Below are positions 1 to 9,935 of a DNA stretch of 64,000 nucleotides, piece after piece. Position numbers and translations under genes: made by a program. Source of the DNA: Eubacterium sp. MSJ-33. Its GTDB lineage: Bacteria; Bacillota; Clostridia; Lachnospirales; Lachnospiraceae. The notes under the pieces are model-generated. The model was given only the letters and a program-made list of their open reading frames with translations. It searched no databases and was not told the origin of the DNA. Positions within the stretch are counted from its first letter, which is position 1. Each line of letters opens with the position of its first letter. The DNA lies in contig NZ_CP076562.1 of NCBI RefSeq assembly GCF_022174665.1, forward strand, positions 932,001 through 996,000, read 5' to 3'.

Positions 1-973
1 AGACACGCCGGAATCTTTTTTCCTCTACAACAAACCGAAATTTTCCCTGTTCCAGATTATACAGTTCTGCTCGAAGATCCATTTTCTTATCAAGCCGTAC
101 CATATACGCTGCAACCTGCTCCATTGCATGCATACATTGTACATAACCAAGCAGTTCCCGTATCGATGCATAATTTGTAATGTTCACCATGATAATACGG
201 ATTGGTTTCTTAGTAAAAAACGCCTGCCGCATATCTTCCATATAAGCTGTAACCTTATCTAAACCGGTCACAACTTCCAATCGTTCCTCCGGCCGCTGAA
301 TCATAAACGAAAGCACCATCAGGCTAACCGCCATGCAGAACATCTCGATCAATATATCCGGTTTAAAATACTGGATTAAAATTCCAGCTACTACCGCCAG
401 AAACGCAACAGCAATTGAAGCCAAATGCCTACGCCAGAACATCTGTCTGTGCAATACCAGATATACGATACCATAAATCATATAGACCGCCGCACAAACA
501 TACAGCAGCTCAAAATACAATCCACGCACATAACTGTACTGCTCATCAATATAGAAAATCCATTTTGTAAATGGACTGGTAATGGTCAGGCTAACAATAA
601 CTAATTCGGGAAAAGCGGACAAAAAGATAAACAATCGTTTTGCTTTAAACTGATGCCAAGTATCTGTCATCGCAATAATATATGCCACATAAAAAGGCAT
701 TGCCAGACTATGAAACACCAGATATCCCATATGTGCTACATACTTTGAAAATATCTGCGCAGTTCCCAGATTATCCAGATTGACCGCCCAAATATCAAAA
801 AAAATCGTAAGCCACGCAACAACCAGCAGCTCTATAAAACACCGATTTAATTTTCCCTTGACCATACGACGCAGGATTGTCGTTACAAGTAAAATTGTAA
901 TAATAATTATTGCGCAGTAATCGAAATTCAGATTCTTAATATGTATAACCCCTTTTCTTTCGCTTCCATACAT
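1..973 (-). CDS. membrane-anchored degenerate GGDEF-like protein (3' end beyond window)
   Basis: Reading the minus strand from an ATG at 973 gives an open frame of about 324 codons that runs off the left edge. The first ~230 residues hold six or seven hydrophobic segments (for example FCMAVSLMVLSFMI). A cytoplasmic part follows that looks like the start of a GGDEF domain: VVTGLDKVTAYMEDM resembles the TGLxNR motif and IRIIMVNITNYASIRELLGY resembles the metal-binding D-N-F strand. Where GGDEF should stand (about residues 305-312) it reads EQGKFRFV, so cyclase activity looks lost. The start lies 3 nt after the stop of the upstream gene, suggesting translational coupling. The missing C-terminus could hold an EAL domain. 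The fold call is inference from motifs; the open frame is directly seen. Confidence 0.7.
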   Translation of the reverse strand, partial: MYGSERKGVIHIKNLNFDYCAIIIITILLVTTILRRMVKGKLNRCFIELLVVAWLTIFFDIWAVNLDNLGTAQIFSKYVAHMGYLVFHSLAMPFYVAYIIAMTDTWHQFKAKRLFIFLSAFPELVIVSLTITSPFTKWIFYIDEQYSYVRGLYFELLYVCAAVYMIYGIVYLVLHRQMFWRRHLASIAVAFLAVVAGILIQYFKPDILIEMFCMAVSLMVLSFMIQRPEERLEVVTGLDKVTAYMEDMRQAFFTKKPIRIIMVNITNYASIRELLGYVQCMHAMEQVAAYMVRLDKKMDLRAELYNLEQGKFRFVVEEKRFRRV

Positions 974-976
974 TTC

Positions 977-1780
977 TTACAAATCCGGATATAAGAAATG
1001 AACTATACTCTCTGCATGCATCTCCTGCAAATGATACGGATCCGTTATTTCATCCGTATACCATCGCATGGAAACCGAATCTTCCAGATAAAAATACCCA
1101 ACTCCGCACTCCGGATATCTGGCATACCAAGCCGGATATTTCCGTTTCATCACCCGCTCTGCAAGCATAACTGCCTGACTTTTCATACCGTCTGCGAGAT
1201 ACGTTCCACAGATGCGCACTCCCGGCGGGCTTGCATGTACAAGCAATACACTTCCATCCATGCATCTCCCTAAACTCATCCAGACATGCCCTTCCATACT
1301 GCATATATCACCCGGACGGTAATCATTTCTGATCAGATATCCCCAGCCACGCATAGCACAGGCGCGTGCCATCTTTGACGCACCAACCACGTATCCGGTC
1401 TCCCCATTACGGGTATGAAATACATTATACAATAACCATCCGATATATCCGGAACAATCGAGTCCATCATGGTTTTGATATCTTGTCTTATCAAAATCAT
1501 ACAGCTCCGTCTGCCGTGCGGCATATTCTGCCCACTGTTTCGAGACACCAAGTGTGACTGCTTCGATTCCAGCCACTGCATCATCTTCGCTCCAGCCTCC
1601 GCCCCAGATATACATCGTCTGTCCGACCGGAAGCAATGACGTCCGAAGCAGCCGTTCCATCGAAAACTCCCTCAGATGTTCCGGTGGCATTCTCTGTAAT
1701 ATAAGATCCGCAAAAAATATAATCAGAAATAGCAGGACACCGGCCGTTATCTGTCTGTTTTGTTTTGATTTTCCCATCAT
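977..1780 (-). CDS. membrane-anchored NlpC/P60-like cysteine hydrolase
   Basis: 267 residues with an N-terminal membrane anchor (about residues 11-28) and an extracytoplasmic domain. The motif GLDCSGYIGWLLYN (around residue 107) matches the catalytic-cysteine strand of NlpC/P60 peptidoglycan hydrolases, and GDICSMEGHVWMSLG supplies the expected downstream GD...GHV histidine. The YIWGGGW stretch near residue 58 matches the Y-x-W-GG entry motif of the family. Likely role is cleavage of peptide stems in the wall, held at the membrane rather than released. Two ATG codons (1780 and 1777) follow a GGAAG ribosome site, so either could be used. It sits immediately upstream of the GGDEF-like gene and probably shares its transcript. 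Confidence 0.65.
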   Translation of the reverse strand: MMGKSKQNRQITAGVLLFLIIFFADLILQRMPPEHLREFSMERLLRTSLLPVGQTMYIWGGGWSEDDAVAGIEAVTLGVSKQWAEYAARQTELYDFDKTRYQNHDGLDCSGYIGWLLYNVFHTRNGETGYVVGASKMARACAMRGWGYLIRNDYRPGDICSMEGHVWMSLGRCMDGSVLLVHASPPGVRICGTYLADGMKSQAVMLAERVMKRKYPAWYARYPECGVGYFYLEDSVSMRWYTDEITDPYHLQEMHAESIVHFLYPDL

Positions 1781-1841
1781 TGTTCTTCCAACATGCTTTG
1801 TTTCAACATATGATGGAATACCGGAACAATATAACTCTTTT

Positions 1842-2279
1842 TTACTTACAAAGGTCTGCTACCACAGCATTAATCACCTTACCGTCTGCCTTACCCTTTA
1901 GCTGAGGCATAACCGTCTTCATGATCATACCTTTGTTCTTTGTAGCGATTACCTCTGCACATTTATCTGTCAGGAATGCTCTCACCTCATCCTCGCTCAT
2001 CAGAGATGGTGCATACTCGTTAATCACATCGTAACGAGCCTGATACTCTGCAAGCAGGTCCGTACGTTCTGCCGGGCATGTATCAATCTGCTCTTTCGCT
2101 GTCTTTAACTCCTTTAAGATCACGCGGTCTACCAGTTCTTCCTTGATATCATCGCGGCATCCTTCATCGATGGCAACCTTCTTCACTGCGGAAATCAGAG
2201 AAGAAATAGAGTCCTTTCTTGCCTTATCTCTTGCCTTCATAGCGGCAATCATGTCTTTCTGTAATGTTTCTAACTGCAT
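1842..2279 (-). CDS. YqeY/GatB-related tRNA amidotransferase-like protein
   Basis: 145 residues beginning MQLETLQKDMIAAMKARDK, the usual start of the YqeY family (about 148 residues). These stand-alone proteins resemble the C-terminal tail domain of GatB; their exact role is unsettled. The start at 2279 is chosen because AGGAGG stands 8-9 nt upstream; a longer frame to 2330 has no ribosome site. The C-terminal GMIMKTVMPQLKGKADGKVINAVV is the conserved family ending. It lies 109 nt downstream of prfA. Confidence 0.88.
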   Translation of the reverse strand: MQLETLQKDMIAAMKARDKARKDSISSLISAVKKVAIDEGCRDDIKEELVDRVILKELKTAKEQIDTCPAERTDLLAEYQARYDVINEYAPSLMSEDEVRAFLTDKCAEVIATKNKGMIMKTVMPQLKGKADGKVINAVVADLCK

Positions 2280-2388
2280 AATTTTATTCCTCCTGTTCAA
2301 ATTTATATGGGTATGAACACACCATCCCACGGATGCTGTGTCAGGTCGTAATCACCATCCTAAAATGTGACTTCATCACATTGGGCGA

Positions 2389-3465
2389 TTACTCCTCATT
2401 CATCTTAGCAAGCTTCGCCGCCTGATCAGCGGCGATACATGCATCGATAATCTCCTGAATATCACCATTCATAATCTTGTCCAATTTGTATAATGTCAGT
2501 CCAATCCGGTGATCCGTTACACGTCCCTGTGGGAAGTTATACGTACGGATTTTCTCGGAACGGTCGCCTGTACCAACCTGGCTCTTACGAAGATCCGCTT
2601 CCGCATCATGACGCTTCTGCATCTCGATATCTAACAGCTTTGTACGAAGCAGCGCAAACGCCTTTGCCTTATTCTGAAGCTGAGACTTCTCTGTCTGGCT
2701 GTAGATTACGATTCCGGTTGGAATATGAGTCAAACGTACCGCAGAATCGGTTGTATTGACACACTGTCCACCGTTACCGGATGCACGCATGACATCAATA
2801 CGGATATCCTTATCCGGAATATCGATTTCATCCACTTCCTCAGCCTCCGGAAGCACTGCTACACTGGCGGTACTGGTATGGATTCGTCCACCGCTCTCTG
2901 TCTCCGGCACACGCTGTACACGATGGACGCCACTCTCATATTTCAATACAGAATACGCACCGTTTCCGGTTACCATCGCTGTTACCGACTTCATGCCTCC
3001 GATACCGATCTCCTCTGCTTCCATCAGCTCCACCTTCCAGCGGCGGCTCTCTGCATAATGCACATACATACGATAAAGCTCCGCTGCAAAAAGGGCAGCC
3101 TCATCCCCACCGGCACCTGCACGAATTTCTAAGATAACGTTTCTCTCATCGTTCGGATCTTTCGGCAGAAGCAGGATTTTCAGTTCATTCTCACACTTCT
3201 CAACCTGCTGCTTTGCAGAAGAAAGCTCCTCCTTAAGCATCTCACGCATCTCTTCATCGCTTTCACCTTCCAGCATAGAAACACTATCTTCTATCGTCTG
3301 CTTTGCTTCCTTATATTCCTGATATTTCTCTACGATTGGAGCTAAGTTTGCCTGCTCCTTCATCAGATTCCGGAAACGTTCTGCATTGCTTGCCACATTC
3401 GGATCCGAAAGTTCATTTTGAAGCTCATCCAAACGTGCTACCAAATCTTCTAATTTATCAAACAT
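2389..3465 (-). CDS. prfA: peptide chain release factor 1
   Basis: 358 residues, the normal RF1 length. RF1 recognises UAA and UAG stop codons and triggers peptide hydrolysis on the ribosome. The catalytic loop GNGGQCVN (GGQ, about residue 231) and the stop-codon recognition segment [16 protein letters not shown] are both present. GGAGG lies 7 nt before the ATG at 3465; an in-frame TTG at 3480 lies upstream of this ribosome site and is not likely to be used. The gene is downstream of prmC, whose product methylates the GGQ glutamine, a conserved pairing. A short inverted repeat (AATGTGA/TCACATT, 2364-2382) with four Ts follows the stop and could be a weak terminator. Confidence 0.98.
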   Translation of the reverse strand: MFDKLEDLVARLDELQNELSDPNVASNAERFRNLMKEQANLAPIVEKYQEYKEAKQTIEDSVSMLEGESDEEMREMLKEELSSAKQQVEKCENELKILLLPKDPNDERNVILEIRAGAGGDEAALFAAELYRMYVHYAESRRWKVELMEAEEIGIGGMKSVTAMVTGNGAYSVLKYESGVHRVQRVPETESGGRIHTSTASVAVLPEAEEVDEIDIPDKDIRIDVMRASGNGGQCVNTTDSAVRLTHIPTGIVIYSQTEKSQLQNKAKAFALLRTKLLDIEMQKRHDAEADLRKSQVGTGDRSEKIRTYNFPQGRVTDHRIGLTLYKLDKIMNGDIQEIIDACIAADQAAKLAKMNEE

Positions 3466-3549
3466 GATTTCATCCTCCAACTATTCTCACTTCCGTCCAA
3501 TCAATCATGATTGAACCGGTACTTAACTCACATTTATGTAATTCTGAAT

Positions 3550-4437
3550 CTACACAGACGCCGGATAACGTGCCATTACAATTCGGTCCAGCCCCGCATA
3601 ATCTTTCAGACCCTTTATATCCACATATCCGTTCTCTACAAATAATCCTCGTACAGCTTCCAGTTGATCCTGTCCGATTTCAAACAATACATATCCATCT
3701 TCATGAAGGTATTCCCTCGCTTCCCGAATGATCTTATCATAAAAATACAATCCATCTGCCTTCCCGTCAAGTGCCAGATGTGGTTCAAAATCCCGCACTT
3801 CTTCCATCAGCTTTGGTATCTCATCTGTCCGGATATACGGCGGGTTCGATATTATCATATCATATTTTTCTTTAATCTGCGCAAATAAATCGGTCTGTAT
3901 TACCGTACAATCTGCCTGTAACCGCTCCCGGTTTTTCTTCGTAAGAGTGATTGCCGCATCCGAAATATCCGCAAGGTCAACCGATACAGCCGGAACAAGC
4001 TTTGCTACACTGATTCCGATACAGCCACTCCCACAACACATATCTAACACACGCAGCTTTCCGTCACCGGTTTGTTTCCGTTTTTTCTCTCTGAGTTTCT
4101 CCAGCTTTCCGCATGCCTGTTCCACAAGAAGCTCCGTCTCCGGTCTTGGTATCAATACACCTTCGGCTGTTGCAAACTCAAACCCCATAAACTCCTGTGT
4201 TCCAAGAATATACTGACATGGTTTATGTGTCGTACGTTCCATAACATATGCGCGGAATTTCTGCTCTTGCTCCTCCGTTGCCTCATCTGTCATATGCAAA
4301 ATCAGCATAGAATATGTACATTTCATCACGTCCATCGCCAAAAGCCGAATATCACTGTCCGCATCCGGTATATCTGCCTGTCTCAGATTTTCCAGCCCTT
4401 CCTTCATCAATGCCTGCCACGTCATAGCTTTCCTCAT
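3550..4437 (-). CDS. prmC: release factor glutamine N5-methyltransferase
   Basis: 295 residues, SAM-dependent methyltransferase that modifies the glutamine of the RF1/RF2 GGQ loop. The SAM-binding motif VLDMCCGSGCIGISVA and the catalytic NPPY motif (MIISNPPYIRTDEI) are visible, with the N-terminal helical domain that binds the release factor in front. Its ATG overlaps the stop of the upstream DUF1385 gene as ATGA, which fixes the start at 4437 and implies translational coupling. It precedes its substrate gene prfA. Confidence 0.96.
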   Translation of the reverse strand: MRKAMTWQALMKEGLENLRQADIPDADSDIRLLAMDVMKCTYSMLILHMTDEATEEQEQKFRAYVMERTTHKPCQYILGTQEFMGFEFATAEGVLIPRPETELLVEQACGKLEKLREKKRKQTGDGKLRVLDMCCGSGCIGISVAKLVPAVSVDLADISDAAITLTKKNRERLQADCTVIQTDLFAQIKEKYDMIISNPPYIRTDEIPKLMEEVRDFEPHLALDGKADGLYFYDKIIREAREYLHEDGYVLFEIGQDQLEAVRGLFVENGYVDIKGLKDYAGLDRIVMARYPASV

Positions 4438-5381
4438 TTCTCACACTTTGCCTGTTCGTCCAAATAAGCTCGCCAATCCAAAACAGCTTCCACAGACGCA
4501 ATTGCAACCTCCACCATATCCTCTGTCGGCTCCTTTGTCGTCAGTCTCTGAATCAGAAGACCCGGCTTACTAAGCAGATTTGCAATCCTTGATTCACTAT
4601 TTCCTGCAAAACGGATAAATTCATACGAAATTCCTGCAATCACCGGAACTAGCAGAACACGAAGCAAAAGCCGCAGCCACATCGTATCTACCGTAATACA
4701 CATAAAAACCAAAATACTTACAATCATCACAATAAACAAAAAACTTGTTCCACACCGCTTATGAAACCGGGATGCCTGCATGACATTCTCAACTGTCAAC
4801 TCATGTCCATGCTCCAGGCAGTTGATTGTCTTATGTTCTGCACCATGATACATATATGTCCGCTTGATATCTTCCATCCGTGATATTGCAATCACATAGC
4901 CCAGGAAAATCACAAGACGTATCACACCCTCAATAAGTCCGATAACAATATGATTTTTTATCATATCATCCAGTAAAGACGCAATCCACGCCGGCAGCAG
5001 CATAAAAAGTCCAATGGCAATCACAATCGAAAATGCAACTGTACCTGCCATCTCTGCCTTTTCTGTTTTTTCAATCTGTTCTTTTGTCTTTTCTTTTGTC
5101 TTTTTTTTCTCTTTCTTCGGTGTTTCCTCTTCTTCATCCTCAAAGAACTGTGCCGAATACATCAATGTTTTTACACCGATAGCAAGTGACTGCACAAAAC
5201 TGAACACACCACGTACAATCGGACAATTACAGATAGCCGGTCTTTCTTCCGTACCTGCACACTGATTTACTTTCACTTCAATTTCATGATCCGGTTTTCG
5301 GACAGCTACTGCGTACCGGTTGTCATTCCGCATCATGACACCTTCCATAACTGCCTGTCCGCCAATATTTATTCTGCTCAT
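4434..5381 (-). CDS. DUF1385 membrane protein (YqhQ-like)
   Basis: 315 residues. The opening SRINIGGQAVMEGVMMRN is the diagnostic signature of the DUF1385 family. A charged Lys/Glu linker (about residues 90-110) is followed by several membrane segments (for example VAFSIVIAIGLFMLLPAWIASLL) and the conserved YMYHGAEHKTINCLEHG. The biochemical function of the family is not established. In clostridia it often stands with rpmE, prmC and prfA, exactly as here; AAGGTG precedes the ATG. Its transcript probably begins at the rpmE promoter and reads through the hairpin at 5404-5436. Confidence 0.92.
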   Translation of the reverse strand: MSRINIGGQAVMEGVMMRNDNRYAVAVRKPDHEIEVKVNQCAGTEERPAICNCPIVRGVFSFVQSLAIGVKTLMYSAQFFEDEEEETPKKEKKKTKEKTKEQIEKTEKAEMAGTVAFSIVIAIGLFMLLPAWIASLLDDMIKNHIVIGLIEGVIRLVIFLGYVIAISRMEDIKRTYMYHGAEHKTINCLEHGHELTVENVMQASRFHKRCGTSFLFIVMIVSILVFMCITVDTMWLRLLLRVLLVPVIAGISYEFIRFAGNSESRIANLLSKPGLLIQRLTTKEPTEDMVEVAIASVEAVLDWRAYLDEQAKCEK

Positions 5382-5403
5382 ACTTCACCTTTTTATACAT
5401 ATG

Positions 5404-5436
5404 AAAAGAGGCCTGCTACATATTGTAACAAGCCTT
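5404..5436 (-). terminator. hairpin terminator after rpmE
   Basis: On the minus strand an imperfect stem (AGGCTTGTTACA with TGTAGCAGGCCT) is followed by CTTTTC. It lies between rpmE and the DUF1385 gene, so it may be a partial terminator that sets more rpmE than downstream message. Confidence 0.55.
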
Positions 5437-5453
5437 TCCATGTCATTTCCGTA

Positions 5454-5657
5454 TTATGCCTGAACACCGTACTTACGATTGAACTTATCAATTCTACCAC
5501 GAGCCTGTGCAGCCTTCTGCTGACCTGTGTAGAATGAATGGCACTTTGAACAAATTTCAACGTGAATATCTTCCTTTGTTGAACCTGTTACGAACTCGTT
5601 ACCACAGTTGCAAACAACCTTTGCCTGATAGTACGCTGGATGGATTCCTTCTTTCAT
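5454..5657 (-). CDS. rpmE: 50S ribosomal protein L31, zinc-binding type
   Basis: 67 residues, [20 protein letters not shown] onward. The CxC and CSKC cysteines that bind zinc are intact, so this is the zinc-containing (C+) form of L31. The ATG at 5657 has AGGTG 6 nt upstream; a GTG nine bases earlier is inside that ribosome site and is rejected. It has its own promoter (5730-5758) and a partial terminator behind it. Confidence 0.97.
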   Translation of the reverse strand: MKEGIHPAYYQAKVVCNCGNEFVTGSTKEDIHVEICSKCHSFYTGQQKAAQARGRIDKFNRKYGVQA

Positions 5658-5729
5658 TTCTTTCACCTCTTAACTTATACTTGCTACCATGTGCTAGACA
5701 TAGCAGACTGTTCATTACATAACATACGG

Positions 5730-5758
5730 ATTTTATCATACCATATCAAGAATTTCAA
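5730..5758 (-). promoter_or_regulatory. promoter of rpmE
   Basis: TTGAAA (5753-5758), 17-bp spacer, TAAAAT (5730-5735) on the minus strand, giving a leader of roughly 65-70 nt before rpmE. Confidence 0.65.
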
Positions 5759-5807
5759 GCATTTTTTGATATTTTATAATTATTTTTACCGTACATTATT
5801 CTTATCC

Positions 5808-7280
5808 CTACGATCTTCTGCTATATGGTAAAATCTTCTTCACCATCTCGATAAATTCATGGTTATTCTTGGTTCTTGCAAATAATTTCAATATCTCATC
5901 CGTGAACTCTTCCGCTTTTGAAGAAGTCAGCGCCTTATGAATCAGATTCACAGCTTCCTGTTCCTCCGGTGTCAGAAGCAGATCATCTCTTCTTGTACCT
6001 GATTTTGCAATATCAATTGCCGGGAAGATACGTTTTTCAGAAAGCTTCCGGTCAAGCACCAGTTCCATATTACCGGTACCCTTGAACTCCTCGAATACAA
6101 CATCGTCCATACGGCTTCCGGTCTCTACCAATGCCGTTGCAAGAATCGTCAGGCTTCCACCTTCGCGCATATTACGCGCTGCACCGAAGAACCGTTTCGG
6201 CATATGCAGAGCTGCCGGATCCAGACCACCGGATAAAGTTCTTCCACTTGGCGGAACTGTCAGGTTGTAGGCTCTTGCAAGACGTGTGATACTGTCAAGC
6301 AGAATCACAACATCCTTTCCATGCTCTACCAGACGTTTTGCTCGCTCGATTACCATCTCCGATACACGCTTATGATGATCCGGAAGTTCATCAAACGTCG
6401 AATAGATAACCTCCACATTCTCACCTTCGATTGACTCACGTATATCTGTCACTTCCTCCGGACGCTCATCAATCAAAAGCACAATCAAATGCATATCCCG
6501 ATTTCTTGTACTAATACTCTTTGCTATCGCTTTTAATAAGGTTGTCTTACCTGCCTTTGGTGGTGATACGATCATACCTCTCTGTCCTTTACCGATTGGT
6601 GAGAGTAAATCCACTATACGGATTGCAACCGGTGCTCCTGTTTCATCCAGTGAAATTCTCTGATTTGGAAAGATCGGTGTCAATTCTTCAAACGGCTTAC
6701 GTTTCGCTGCAACCGATGGGAGCATACCATTCACATGGCGGATAAACAAAAGTGCCGAGAACTTCTCTCCCTGTGTCTTATTCCGAACCGGCCCTCCGAT
6801 CACATCGCCCTTCTTCAGACAGAACTTGCGAATCTGTACCGGTGACACATAGATATCACGATCTCCCGGCAGATAATTTGCACTTCGAATAAATCCATAC
6901 CCTTCTGCCATAACCTCAAGAATACCATTGGCTTCTGATCCACTATCCAGCTTCGGATTATATTCCTGCCCATCAAACACCTGAATCTCCGCTTCTGTCT
7001 CGCCTTCCTCCGGCTCGATATTCCGCAATTCCTGATAATTCTCTGCTGGATTTTTCATCCGGTTTGCCTGCCTTGTATCCGGGCGAACCTTTGCCATCTC
7101 CTGTGTTTTCCGTTCTGCCGTCTTTTTTTGTTCTGCCTCTTTTTTCTTTGCTGCCATCATCTTCTCCATGTTCTCAAGAAGCTCGGCAAGCTCCGCTTTT
7201 TTGAGTGTTGAAATATTTCGGATTCCCTTTTCCTTCGCATATTCCCGCAACTCAGCTAAAGACATTTTTCTAAATTCCAT
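5808..7280 (-). CDS. rho: transcription termination factor Rho
   Basis: 490 residues. Rho is a hexameric RNA helicase that ends transcription. In order: an N-terminal Rho_N SAP-like segment ([19 protein letters not shown]), a charged Lys/Glu/Gln insert (about residues 35-100), the RNA-binding OSB/cold-shock domain ([20 protein letters not shown]), Walker [15 protein letters not shown], Walker [17 protein letters not shown], and the Q/R-loop region. The start at 7280 has AAGGAG 7 nt upstream; the ATG at 7298 lacks one. Length and charged insert are usual for clostridial Rho. Confidence 0.97.
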   Translation of the reverse strand: MEFRKMSLAELREYAKEKGIRNISTLKKAELAELLENMEKMMAAKKKEAEQKKTAERKTQEMAKVRPDTRQANRMKNPAENYQELRNIEPEEGETEAEIQVFDGQEYNPKLDSGSEANGILEVMAEGYGFIRSANYLPGDRDIYVSPVQIRKFCLKKGDVIGGPVRNKTQGEKFSALLFIRHVNGMLPSVAAKRKPFEELTPIFPNQRISLDETGAPVAIRIVDLLSPIGKGQRGMIVSPPKAGKTTLLKAIAKSISTRNRDMHLIVLLIDERPEEVTDIRESIEGENVEVIYSTFDELPDHHKRVSEMVIERAKRLVEHGKDVVILLDSITRLARAYNLTVPPSGRTLSGGLDPAALHMPKRFFGAARNMREGGSLTILATALVETGSRMDDVVFEEFKGTGNMELVLDRKLSEKRIFPAIDIAKSGTRRDDLLLTPEEQEAVNLIHKALTSSKAEEFTDEILKLFARTKNNHEFIEMVKKILPYSRRS

Positions 7281-7310
7281 GCGTGTCTCCTTTTTCATAT
7301 ACTAATTACC

Positions 7311-7338
7311 AATATAACATCCATACTTATGAATTCAA
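7311..7338 (-). promoter_or_regulatory. candidate rho promoter
   Basis: Minus strand TTGAAT (7333-7338), 16-bp spacer, TATATT (7311-7316), about 30 nt before the rho start. Spacing is slightly short; other weak matches exist in this 217-bp divergent region. Confidence 0.4.
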
Positions 7339-7515
7339 TTCTCTAGTTCTGGGGCATCTCACTGAAAAATGAAGTGATAGTTACTACCTTTAAGAAAGAT
7401 TAAGCATATCTTAGCACACTTAACGTAACTCGTAAACCTTTATTTTTGCTTTTTTTCTTGATTTTTGCTTTCCCGTATCGTAAAGTAAGGAAGGACACAT
7501 GAGGAGGATTTTATA

Positions 7516-8034
7516 ATGGAAGGATTATTGCTTTATAAATTGATGATTTTATATATGTTAGACCGCACAGATTACACAATGACGAATTCTTTGATTTCTG
7601 ATTTCATCGTTGGAAAAGAATATACCAGTGTTTTCAATCTTCACGAATCATTAAGTGAATTAATCAATGATGATTTTATTTCCACAGACACAATCCGTGA
7701 CACGATTCATTACAAAATCACAAGTACTGGTGAAGAAGCACTCTCCTACTTTGAAAACCGTCTTCCTTACGCGATCAAAGAAGACATATTAGAGTATTTA
7801 AAAGCAGAACGTATCAACGTAAAAAAAGAGTCCGAGATTTATGCGGACTACTTTAATAATGATTCAAACTGGTACACCGTACAATGTATCATCAAGGACC
7901 GTAAAGAAACCCTGATGGATTTGAAATTTGATGTTCCAACAAAATCACAAGCCGAAACTATCTGCAACAACTGGCGTAGCAAAAGTTCCGGCATTTATGA
8001 ATATTTGATTAATCAACTATGGATGTCTGAATAG
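7516..8034 (+). CDS. DUF4364 family protein
   Basis: 172 residues starting MEGLLLYKLMILYMLDRTDY, behind GAGGAGG 9 nt upstream. The N-terminal half (LISDFIVGKEYTSVFNLHES ... HYKITSTGEEALSYFENRLP) reads like a winged-helix domain, as known for DUF4364; the rest is an alpha/beta domain. The family is widespread in clostridia without a proven function; a DNA-binding role is inferred. It diverges from rho, and its last 26 bases overlap the 3' end of the convergent ysxC. Confidence 0.85.
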   Translation: MEGLLLYKLMILYMLDRTDYTMTNSLISDFIVGKEYTSVFNLHESLSELINDDFISTDTIRDTIHYKITSTGEEALSYFENRLPYAIKEDILEYLKAERINVKKESEIYADYFNNDSNWYTVQCIIKDRKETLMDLKFDVPTKSQAETICNNWRSKSSGIYEYLINQLWMSE

Positions 8035-8608
8035 AATCCTCAATAAGATTCCATATTTCCTCTTTTCCCTGTTTTGATACAGCGGAGAAGGGGATTATTT
8101 TTGTCTCTTTTCCACATCCAAGCGTCTCCCGAATCACTTTTATGTTCTTGTCTTTTTGACTCCGCTTGATCTTGTCGAGCTTCGTCGCGATAATAACCGG
8201 TTCATATCCGTTTGCCACAATCCAGTTATACATCGTTACATCATTTTCTCCCGGCGCATGCCTGATATCAATCAAAAGCAGCACTGCCTTTAACTGTGTT
8301 GACGCATGCAGATACCGTTCGATCATCCTGCCCCATTTGTTACGGATTTCCTGCGATACTTTCGCATAACCATACCCCGGCAGATCTACAAAGTATAAAT
8401 CTTTATTGATATTGTAGAAATTAATCGTCTGTGTCTTTCCGGGCGATGCCGAAGTCCTCGCCAGTGATTTCCGGTTTAATAAACCATTGATCAGCGAAGA
8501 CTTTCCAACATTTGATTTGCCCGCAAAAGCAATCTCCGGGAATGTATTCTCCGGCAATTTACTCGTAATGCCGCATACTGTTTCTAATTCTGCTGATTTA
8601 ATAACCAT
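8009..8608 (-). CDS. ysxC: ribosome biogenesis GTPase YsxC/EngB
   Basis: 199 residues, an essential GTPase for 50S assembly. G1 GKSNVGKSSLIN, G3 DLPGYGYA and G4 TKLDK are intact. Its ATG overlaps the clpX stop by one base (TAATG), and the order tig-clpX-ysxC fits one operon (in many Firmicutes lon lies between clpX and ysxC; it is absent here). The 3' end overlaps the opposite-strand DUF4364 gene. Confidence 0.96.
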   Translation of the reverse strand: MVIKSAELETVCGITSKLPENTFPEIAFAGKSNVGKSSLINGLLNRKSLARTSASPGKTQTINFYNINKDLYFVDLPGYGYAKVSQEIRNKWGRMIERYLHASTQLKAVLLLIDIRHAPGENDVTMYNWIVANGYEPVIIATKLDKIKRSQKDKNIKVIRETLGCGKETKIIPFSAVSKQGKEEIWNLIEDSIQTSIVD

Positions 8609-9900
8609 TACGCAATTGAATCCTCTTGCTTTATCCGCTTACGAGAAGCGTTTTTCTTTGTTCTCGGTTCATCCGAACGCTCAATGACCGGACCCGCAAT
8701 GCCATCCACCATATCTTTTGTAATACGACAGCTCACTACAGTATCATCGGAAGGAATCTCATACATCTGTTCCATAATTGTCTTCTCAATGATTGCACGT
8801 AATCCTCTTGCACCCGTCTTTCTTGTCATTGCTTCCTTCGCAATCTCACGAAGTGCTTCCTCATCAAAGATCAGTTCCACACCATCTAATTCAAACAATT
8901 TCTTGTACTGCTTACAGATAGAACTCTTCGGCTCTGACAAAATCCGTACCAATGCATCCTCATCCAATAAATCTAACGTCACACTTACCGGTACACGTCC
9001 GATAAACTCCGGAATCAGACCATATTTTACAAAATCCTCCGGCAATACCTGCTTTAAGATTTCACCAACCTTCTTGTCGGAAGATCGATCTGCGATTTCC
9101 GCATTAAATCCGATGGATTTCTTACCGATACGATTGTCGATAATCTTCTCCATACCTTCAAACGCACCACCACAGATAAAGAGAATATTCGTTGTATCAA
9201 TCTGAATAAACTCCTGCTGCGGATGCTTTCTTCCACCCTGTGGCGGAACAGAAGCAACTGTACCCTCGATGATCTTCAAAAGTGCCTGCTGTACACCTTC
9301 TCCTGATACATCTCGTGTAATAGATACATTTTCTGACTTCTTCGTAATCTTATCAATCTCGTCTATATAGATAATACCGTGCTGTGCACGCTCAATATCA
9401 TAATCAGCCGCCTGAATCAGCTTCAATAAGATATTCTCTACATCTTCGCCGACATAACCAGCCTCCGTCAACGCAGTCGCATCTGCGATTGCAAAAGGTA
9501 CATTCAAAAGCTTTGCCAGTGTCTGCGCCAGATATGTCTTACCGGAACCCGTAGGTCCAATCATGATAATATTACTCTTCTGAAGCTCGACATCGAAATC
9601 CTTCTCTGCCAGTATACGCTTATAATGATTGTACACTGCTACAGAAAGAACCTTCTTTGCCTGTTCCTGTCCAATGACATAATCATCCAGGAATTCTTTG
9701 ATTTCCTTCGGTTTCAAGAGATTGATCTCAGAATCGGAAGGTTCATTATCAAATTCATCCTGTATGATCTCAGAACAAATCTCAATACACTCATCACAGA
9801 TATATACATTTGGTCCCGCAATCAGCTTACGAACCTGCTCCTGTGACTTGTTACAGAACGAACATCTTACTTTTTTCTTATCGTCTGAACGATTTGCCAT
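8608..9900 (-). CDS. clpX: ATP-dependent Clp protease ATP-binding subunit ClpX
   Basis: 430 residues. ClpX unfolds tagged substrates and feeds them to ClpP. The N-terminal C4 zinc-binding domain (CSFCNKS ... CDECIEIC), Walker [16 protein letters not shown], Walker [11 protein letters not shown], the RKHPQQEF region with the pore/IGF-type elements, and the Arg sensor GARGLRAI are all present. The last ~20 residues are a basic tail. It lies 35 nt downstream of tig and is coupled to ysxC; no clpP is in this window. Confidence 0.98.
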   Translation of the reverse strand: MANRSDDKKKVRCSFCNKSQEQVRKLIAGPNVYICDECIEICSEIIQDEFDNEPSDSEINLLKPKEIKEFLDDYVIGQEQAKKVLSVAVYNHYKRILAEKDFDVELQKSNIIMIGPTGSGKTYLAQTLAKLLNVPFAIADATALTEAGYVGEDVENILLKLIQAADYDIERAQHGIIYIDEIDKITKKSENVSITRDVSGEGVQQALLKIIEGTVASVPPQGGRKHPQQEFIQIDTTNILFICGGAFEGMEKIIDNRIGKKSIGFNAEIADRSSDKKVGEILKQVLPEDFVKYGLIPEFIGRVPVSVTLDLLDEDALVRILSEPKSSICKQYKKLFELDGVELIFDEEALREIAKEAMTRKTGARGLRAIIEKTIMEQMYEIPSDDTVVSCRITKDMVDGIAGPVIERSDEPRTKKNASRKRIKQEDSIA

Positions 9901-9935
9901 TCTAATTATCTCCTAACTCATGCGAAGCTTTTTGA

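Noticed and set aside
3501..3514. Palindrome TCAATCATGATTGA between prmC and prfA
   Set aside because: Short, in AT-rich DNA, not linked to a promoter or T-run; probably chance.
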